Positions 56,566 to 64,000 of a DNA stretch of 64,000 nucleotides are shown here, piece after piece; positions within the stretch are counted from its first letter, which is position 1; each line of letters begins with the position of its first letter. The DNA is from Dromaius novaehollandiae (Eukaryota; Chordata; Aves; Casuariiformes; Dromaiidae). Position numbers and translations under genes: made by a program. The notes under the pieces were generated by a model. That model was not told the DNA's origin, did no database searches, and saw only the letters and a list, made by a program, of their open reading frames with translations. Location of the stretch: NCBI RefSeq assembly GCF_036370855.1, contig NW_026991398.1, positions 1,612,001-1,676,000 of the forward strand, written 5' to 3'.

Positions 56566-59500
56566 TTGCTTGAGGTCTGGTTTGTGCTGCCTGAACGTGC
56601 TGTGAGGAGCAGAAGCCTCTGCCCATGGGCTGCAGAGGAGTCAGTCCTGTGGTACAGTAGTGGGAATATGGGAATGCAGGTAAACAGCTCTGACTCTCAT
56701 AATTTCTGTCAATTAAAATCTATTCATCATGTGGAATGGCTTTTCAGTGTCTTCACTACCTGCTCTAAAGAATGAGGCTTGAGAAACAGAGTTTTAGGGA
56801 TTTTTTAATAATGTTTATTTTCTTTTAGAGGCCTCTGTCCCCCCTGGGGAGTGTTCCTCAAAGGTAGAAATTCTCAGCATTTCTACTATGAGTCTTTAAA
56901 AACAAAGATTCACTGCCACTTGGTGCAGAGTGAAGACAACTTGTCTGTCTATTAGTCTTGTTCCCAGCTGTCCTGTGCTCACAACGATTTGAGCTGGCGG
57001 GATGATCACTCTCATATATTGCCCTAAAAAGAAACCAGCCCCTGCTGAGAGCAAAGGAGTCCAGTTTCAAAGTGCAGATCTCCAACCTTCTCTCCCTTTC
57101 TCAGGGCACCAGAAGGAGGTCTCCACACTCCCCTTCTAGCCAAGGACACACAGGGCTCTTTTCAGCTGCCTGTATACAGCTTCCCACCACGATCTCCATA
57201 TTCTCAGCATCTCTGCAGCTTCTTTGTTTGTCTCTCAGATATCACAGAGATACTGTGAGACAGCAGTGCCTTTCTAGAGAGCAGCTCGCAACCTGGCAGG
57301 ACACCACAGGGAAATGGTCAAAGGCCTGTTAGGACTGCAGATGGGCTCTCCTTTAGGGAGAGTCAGCTCAATTCCCAACCGCACAGACTGCATTTCCTGG
57401 AGCTGCACAGGCTAGAAGGGGGCTGCGGACACCTCACTCCCATGCAGAACCCTCTCTTGCACAACTTGCAGCATCAGTGTCAGAACTGCAGCTGAAAATC
57501 CCCCAACCCCAGGGAGCCCGAGAGAAGAACAGGAGCAGCATGGAGAGGAGGGGAAACAAGGAGCAACACCATGATCCTGCTGCCAAAGGAGACAAGGAGA
57601 GACAGATGGGCACTCAGTAAAGCCTTCACCTTACCCAGCTGGACATGCCACCTCACAGACGGTGACATCACAGGGCAGTCACTCTCTGCCCCTTTGTCAG
57701 GCAGCAGTAAACTTGCCCATGGCAGGAGAGAGGCCCCTCTCCTCTGCTGGAGGTCTGGCTGCAGAGGAGGCGGCTCATGCCCTGCACCCCATGGCTGTCA
57801 GGGAAGAGGCTCTGCTGGGTGGGAGAGGAGACATGAGAGGCTCGCTTAGAAGAAGCTGTCTGCATTGGAGGGACTGACCAAGACTTGCTCAAATCCATTC
57901 TCCCATGATGATTCTTTTGGCAATTCCCTCTCATTCCCTGACCATCTCTGCTGCCTGGCACTGTCCCTGATGGCAGCTCTTTCTCTGCCCCAACACGTTT
58001 TTCCCTGCCAGTGCTCCCAGACCCCTTCCCACCCTCTGTGTGCTCAGTTCTGCCCTACAGAAACCGCCCAGGACAGGGCACTGGGCACAGGTATCTCTGT
58101 TCTCACAAGTCCTAAGAAGCAGCTCAGAAAAAATCTTATCAGGCAATAAAGGTGCTGCTGGTGCTGTCTGTAGGCTGAGGTGGGGTTGAAGGGGTTTGCT
58201 GAAGTTTCTCACAGACCTATTGATTTCTGATAGTGAAGGTTTGGGAGTCTGCATTCCTTGCCAAACCATAAGGCTTTTTCCTTTTTTCTCCCTGCCAAAA
58301 TTAGGATGCATGTATTTTTGTAATTTTTTTGTAAATGTAATTTTGTAATTGTAATTAAAAAATCTGTAATTTTGTAATGTATTTTTTCTAGTTTTGGTAG
58401 TACTAACGAGCTTTTACCAGAAGGAAAACTCCTTCCCTTTCAATTAGCCTTTTTTAGATCTTCCTCTGAAAAGACCCTTTGGACATAACTTGTTCATGAG
58501 CTCGAGCTGGTGGCACCCCTGACCCATGCAGCACCTTCTTGACAGGAGACTGAACCTGTTCTGCCACAGGTCACTGAATTCATGTCTGAATCTATCAGTT
58601 ATAGGATGGGCTGGGTTCAGGAGACTCCTCCAGGAACCTCAGTACCATTGCCCTGCAGCCAGAGACTTACCGTGTCAGGGGCTGTGAAGATTTCTCCCAC
58701 AAGGAGCTCTCCTCTGTCCTCCCACTCCACACTGCCTTGCACTTCTCTCTGCCTTCTCTCAGCTCATGTCAGCAGCAGCAGGCAGTGCCCGCAGCCCTGC
58801 TGCTCTTGGCAGAGGAGCTGCTCCTGCACACAGCTGTGTCTGAGCAGTGCTGCCAGGTTGCCATGAGCTCCCTCCATCCCAGGAGCCTGGCCCCACTCAG
58901 GAGCAGAGGCCCAGCTGAAGGCCTGAATTTCTCTGTCCCTTGTGCTCCCTTCTCCTGGGAAATGTTCACTGAAGTGGACCAAAATAATCACCTATTGCCC
59001 TTCTCTAAAGAGTGGAGAAAGACTGATTCCAACCTTGCCATTTATTTCATCAGAGGATGGCTATCTATGAGAGGTGGAAATGTCCCATTCTGGAAGCCCC
59101 AATTCCTGTCTCTTAACTAGGCAGGACACGTAGACAGGGACAAGAAGGGAGTTCATTGACACATGGTTCAGGTTTTCATTCAGATGAGTCAATCTCGACA
59201 TCACATGCTGGTTTAAAAGTCCCTGGAATGCAGTGGGATTCAGCTAACTCCTATGAACTCCACAAACACACAGGACGTGGGATTCCCCTTCCCCAAACTG
59301 AAGTGAGCACAACATAGAGGTCTGCATGGGAGCTCCTTGTCTAAGCTCCCGTTATAATCACTGAAGATGGAGGGTGGGAGTCATTTGCTCACACACAAAC
59401 ACCTGGTGACATTTGAAGAGACAGAGGTGGTCCCAGGCATGTGCCAGTGTCTTCTTGCTCTGATGGAACAACTGGGAGACCTGCATCCTACTAGAGCATC

Positions 59501-60034
59501 AGGTGGGGGCCAGGTGGGGAATTTTCGTGGCCATCTGAAATGACACTAGATGCCTACTACAACTAGAGCCCCACTCACTAGGAAGCTGAGACATATGAAG
59601 ATTCCAATGTTACAAACAGCTGTCGTAATTCAGTGCAGACACTTGATTTAATGACATAGAAATCAGCCTGCAGGGCCATCTGCCTGGGGTGTCCAGCACA
59701 ACCACATGTCTCTAGCAGATACAGCATGGGAACTACAGGAAAAGTATGCCCCTTTGGAGTGCATGCTGGACAAGTGCCCCAGGGCATCTCGGGTCTCCTG
59801 CCTGTGCCCAAACGAATGAATCCCACCACTGCCTTTAGGGAAAGTCCATCCAGTCTACATCCAAGTGTGCTGCATAAAAGGGAGGCCCATCACACCAAGG
59901 TCTCCCCTCCACTCTCTGCCCTCTCAAACCCTGCTAGCTGTCCTCCCCCTGAATGTCTTCTCACTCTGCCAGATGATATGAACAGGGACTAGGCTAATGA
60001 TGACCACAGGGTGGCTGGGTCACAGGCTTCCCAG
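56566..60034 (-). other. 5' flank of the unit D OR gene; no gene seen
   Basis: Collinear, on the minus strand, with the flanks of A and B (for example 58980 here with 9230 and 17750). The OR relic expected near 60030 is missing: the sequence passes from flank ('gtcacaggcttccc') straight into CR1 5' sequence. Confidence 0.6.
58311..58387 (-). repeat. Expanded ATTACAAAA-type repeat, unit D only
   Basis: 'tttttgtaat' variants recur about seven times. The same place in unit B ('aaaaaatacattctaattttgg', 18304-18325) has none, so this is a local expansion of about 70 bases. Confidence 0.75.
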
Positions 60035-61365
60035 GCCCAGGGCCAAAATGTATGCAAGCATATGCAGCCTGGGGTGGAGGTAGGAACAAATGGAGATGCA
60101 CAAGCTGTCACAGAACTGCCACATGGCTGGAAGAGCTGAGATGTGGTGGGACCAGTTGCATGACTGGAGTCTTCAATGGCAGGGTGCAAGTTCTTCACGA
60201 GAGACCACCAGGGAACATCAGGAGGGAGATGCCCTATGTGTGAAGGGGTAGCTTGGATGTATGGAGCTCTTCCATGGGATGAACCAAGGGAGGCAGCTCT
60301 GCAGGGCAGAGGAGCTCAGGAAGGCCATTAGGTCATTAAGGACAGCACCCGTCAAGCACAAGAATGCTGCATACAAACACTGTAAAATTAATAGAAATCC
60401 CTGGACCCCAGCTTGGCTAAACAGGGAACTCCTGTGTGAGCTCCAGGGCAATAAGGCAGCATACGGAAAGGGGAAGAAAGCAGAGGCTGCAAAGGAGGAG
60501 TTTAGAAATATTGTCCAGCAAAGCAGGGATGATGTTCAGGAAGCCAAAGGTCCCCTGGGATAGGGACACTTTCAGGGGATGTGAAGAGCAGGAAGAAGAG
60601 CTGCTACTGCTTCAGTGACAGTACAAGAATAAACAAGGAAATATGGGCTCATTGCTGAAAGGGGCAGGGATTCTAGCAAAAGCAAATGTAGATAGGTCTG
60701 AGGAAGTCCTTCCTGGCTTCAGCCTTCCCCAACAAGGTCTCCTGAGCTGTTGGGCCTAGAGTCAGGAGTCCTGAGAAGAAAACCAACACACAGTGCTGAA
60801 ATCTCTAGAACTCAACCCATACAAGTCTATGGGACTAGATGGCTGGCATCCGTGGACAGTGAGAGAGCTGGCTGCTATGACAGCAAGGCTGCTCTTTACC
60901 ATCTTTGAAAGGTTGTGGAGAGCAGGGGAGGTCACAATGAGCAGGAAAAGGAATACGCTGTGCCCATCTTCAAAAAAGGGCACAAGGACAAACCACGGAG
61001 CTGCAGGCCATCCAGCCTTCCATTCGTGAGGCATGTGTCATAAAGCCAGTCCTCTCTGATCACATTTCTGGGCACATGAGGGAGAAGAAGGTGCCTGGGA
61101 AGAGTCAGCATGGAGTTACTGAAGGTAAATCATTCCTGACCCACCTGACTGCCTTTTCTGATAAAACACCTGCACTTGTGGAGGAGAGGAGAGGAGTGGA
61201 TGTCCAGTAGAAATCCAGATGGACAAAAAGCTGGTTGGATGATGGAGCTCAGAGAGTTTTCATGAATGGTCATGCTTTACCGGGAAGCCAGGTTAAGGTG
61301 GGGTATGCAGGGGTACACCCTGCATCCTCTCCTGTTTGAAAGGCTCATCAGTGGGGCAGAACAAC
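60035..61365 (+). mobile_element. CR1 LINE, ORF2 relic, plus orientation (within inverted unit D)
   Basis: It starts with CR1 5'-side text 'atgcagcctgggg' and 'gagatgtggtgggacc' matching the right end of the unit A copy. The RT region at about 60800-61030 reads MGLDGWHPWTVRELAAMT and FERLWRAGEVTMSRKRN. It stops near 61365 without its 3' UTR and joins the other CR1 fragment. It is broken by many stops. Confidence 0.88.
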
Positions 61366-61945
61366 GCGTGCATCAGGACAGGCAGAGACCTGACCAGCAG
61401 AGGAGTGACCCTGAGGAGAAGGCCATGGACGTTACAAGCGATGCCATATGAGCCAGTGATGCGTCCACACCACAAATGAGGCCAGCTGCATACAGGACTG
61501 CATCAGGAAGAGCATGGCCACCCAGGCAAGGGCACTTCTTATCCCCCTCGACTCAGCACTGCTGTGGCCACGTGTGGAACAGTGTGTCCCAGTGTGGGCT
61601 GCCCAGTACTGGAGGAATGGGGAGCAACTGGAGAAGGTCCAGAGGAGGTCTGCCAAGATGAGGTTGGGGGCCTGAAGCACATGGCCTGTATGGAGAGGCT
61701 GAGGGACCTGGGCTGCTTTAGCCTGCTGAAGTGGAGGCTAAGGCCAATACAGTAGTCACCTGTGACTGCCTGTGACAGGGTGTTTTCAGAGATGATGGAG
61801 CTTTTCTTGGTAGTGGGAAGCAGCATGAGAAGGGGAAAGAGCCACAACCTGCATCTTGAGAGGTTCAGACTGCCCTTCACATAACAAGACTGTTACTCGT
61901 AGCATAGCGTTGTGGTGCAACAGGACACCCAGAGGGACTCCGTGA
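61366..61945 (+). mobile_element. CR1 LINE fragment (ancestral insertion, copy in unit D)
   Basis: Forward CR1 3' sequence: 'gaggccagctgcatacagg', 'gtccagaggaggtctgccaagatg', 'tggagaggctgagggacctgggctg', then 'cacccagagggactccgtgatc'. It is the inverted counterpart of 15715-16215, longer by an internal part that B lacks. Confidence 0.82.
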
Positions 61946-63510
61946 TCAGCCCCTGGCTTTGTGTTCCAAGGAGCAGCCAGCAAGGACAGAGGGACATCAG
62001 TAAAGGTGGGGAGATCCTGCAGTGAGAGCAAGGTAGGGAAGCAGGTTGGGTGTCTACAGGCTGCAGGGAAACAGGTGCAGGTGTGGGACAGCATAGGCAA
62101 GCCTGTGGTGGAGATGACAGAGGGTAATGCCAAGGCTGAAAGCCTCCAGAAGAACTCAGGTCTTTGTCCCCTTTGCTATGGTTAGTATGTCTGCCACAGA
62201 GGCCTATGAGAAGATGACATTTCCTAACAGCACTGTGGCCTTGCTGACTCCTCACCTCCACGGAGCCCAGGATGTGCCGTACCATTGTTCTGCACCAGGC
62301 ATTACACACACCCCCACACCCTGACACTACCCCCAGGAAGAATCCTTAGCCAAGTGTGAGGGAAAGGATCACCCTACCCCGGGGCTGCCTGTGGGGCCTG
62401 GCCATTCTGTTTGCAAAACACATCAAGGTTGACTTGGCATCAGAGCCACCTGCACATTGCCTTTGCCTATCTGTAATCAGGGCCTCCAACTTTCTGCTCT
62501 AATCAGCCCCTGGGGAGGCTTTCTTGGTAATGGCCCTCAGTAGGACCCATTAATTCTCCAAGAAACTTGGGGATTTGCTTCTGACTTTAACACCTTGAAA
62601 GGTTTGTTCAGCCTCCTCTCAGCATGTGAGGTTCTTGCACCAAATACCCCATGGGGTTCATTAAAATTCAAAAAGCCCTAAGGAGCCATGCCTCTTTCCA
62701 TAATTTTCTTCAGCTCTTCAGTTCTTGTGTGGCTAATTGGAGAGGTTTCAGGAGTGCATTTACAAGAGGAAGATTTCAATGAGCAGCAAGGAAAAAAGAA
62801 AGATTTCTGCTTTTAAAGTTTTCCTTATTTTTCAGCTTATGAAGTAGAGTGATATCCACATTCTCCAACTGATACTGATCCAGACTGTCTCTTAATGAAT
62901 CTGGACATGTAGGAAAAGCAGCATCCTTGAGGTCAGACATCCATGGAAGAGATTTCGCCCCAGCCCTGCCAGTTCTCTCATCAGCCACTGGGGACTGAGA
63001 TCACTCTTGTAAAATCTTACCTTTTACCACTCAAGGCTGTACCTGAATGTTACAGCTCATGTGCACCAATTCCCGCCTGCTTTCCTTAGAGAACTAGCTG
63101 CAAACAGACACAGAAGGACTTGTCTTAACTGCGACCAAACAAAACTGAACATGATCCAGTGTCATGAGACATAAAATACACTCCTCAACCATATGTCAAG
63201 TCCAAGTTGCCTCCAGTGACGTCCACAGTCTACAAGGAATAAGCTTCCTTGAAACGTTCACAAATAGATAGGAAAGGCTGGAGAGACACACAGTGAAGGA
63301 GTTGGTTGAAGAGACAACGAGACTGCTGGGAGGCAAACTTTAGACGCCCAGAAGCTTAAAGCAGCAACTGGAGAGTTGAGAAGTATCTGAATGATAAAGA
63401 GCAAGGGGAGGAGGAAGACTGGGAAACTATGGAAAGTGCATATGCTCAGATCATCTGACGCAAAGTTGACTTTAGAAATGATCAAATTAATTAGGGCACG
63501 TAGAAATAGG
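61946..63510 (-). other. Unit D lead-in, non-coding
   Basis: The minus strand matches 14235-15715 and 40860-42385, including 'tcccactgagggccattacc'-like text near 62540 and the AT-rich start near 63500. I see no gene in it. Confidence 0.6.
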
Positions 63511-64000
63511 TGAAATATTAGTGAACTTAAGACCACAGCATAACAGACAGAGCAGTGGTAACACAAGTTAAGGGGCAGATCAACATTTCTTCTCCCTTCC
63601 TCAAAATCTCCATTACGTCCTCATGGGAAATCACTGACATTTTATTAAAATTTTTCAGTCCTTTCAGCTGATGAAAATGGTCTCTCTTTTCTTTTTTTTA
63701 ACGTTGAGAACAGTTCTTCACCTTTCCAGGCAGAGCTCAGGTGTTCAACCACAAGCACCCAGTGGCACTTGGAGAGGCCCCGGTGTCTCTGAGGCACCTG
63801 CCTGGGCCTGGCAGCTCTCACAGGGGACCTGTGGGAGACCGGAGCCCCTGGGAGCTGCAGAGGGAGGCTGGGCAGAGGGGACTAGGGCACCTGAAATCCA
63901 TGACCCTGTGACTGCATCCCACCAAGGTTCTGGAAAATCACTTTCCTTTTCAGACAAAAAGATAATGCATAATCGCCCCAGAAGACTAGTATACTGAAAC
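63511..64000. other. Sequence beyond unit D; nothing recognised
   Basis: An AT-rich start then GC-rich text with no CR1, OR or other element that I can place. Confidence 0.4.

Larger units (their letters stand above)
55090..63510 (-). repeat. Segmental duplication unit D of the OR14 cluster, inverted
   Basis: Read on the minus strand from 63510 it has the same order as the other units: lead-in (63510-61945), ancestral CR1, longer CR1, 5' flank, short leader intron, OR14-like gene, 3' flank to about 55090. It lacks the OR relic and about 1.5 kb around the CR1 junctions. Its 3' flank is the closest match to unit A, while its 5' flank is close to B. Confidence 0.85.

Overview
The window is vertebrate and almost certainly avian. 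It is full of CR1 LINE fragments, holds a class I (gammaretrovirus-like) endogenous retrovirus with a related solo LTR, and carries several single-coding-exon odorant receptors of the family-14 type that is heavily expanded in birds. There are no bacterial operons, CRISPR arrays, tRNAs or rRNAs that I can see. The only intact genes I can support are three olfactory receptor (OR) genes. Two more OR loci are nearly whole but frameshifted, and two short OR relics survive.

Layout. 1-3452: 3' part of an old ERV (pol, env remnant, 3' LTR). 3453-14234: duplication unit A, with CR1 copies, an antisense OR relic and an intact OR14-like gene at 12106-13065. 14235-about 22860: unit B, with a shortened CR1 and an OR14-like gene (20204-21138) broken by one frameshift. 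About 22860-40860: a central block not shared with the units, GC-rich in places. It contains the 5' half of a CR1, a frameshifted OR11A1-like receptor on the minus strand (31825-32795), another interrupted CR1, a solo LTR (36635-37368) and a few exon-like islands of unknown identity. 40860-about 51480: unit C, with an intact OR14-like gene at 49343-50278. 51480-55090: unit-free spacer. 55090-63510: unit D, an inverted copy with an intact OR14-like gene on the minus strand at 55461-56420. Units C and D form a large imperfect inverted repeat in which the two receptors face each other tail to tail.

Each unit repeats one plan: an AT-rich lead-in, an ancestral CR1 fragment, further CR1 sequence, an OR relic on the opposite strand (A and C only), 3-4 kb of conserved upstream flank, a short putative leader intron, one coding exon and a poly(A) signal about 200 bp past the stop. 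The shared CR1 insertions show that they predate the duplications. Near-identical patches inside otherwise more diverged flanks point to later gene conversion. The gene in unit A looks like a mosaic, with a B-like 5' half and leader and a D-like 3' half and 3' flank.

All boundaries of repeats, units and conversion tracts were judged by eye and are approximate to tens of bases, except where a splice site, LTR end or codon fixes them. I found no new kind of system. The most interesting material is the birth-and-death history of this OR cluster and the rearrangement scars it left, including a near-perfect 119-bp fold-back repeat at 44771-45154.
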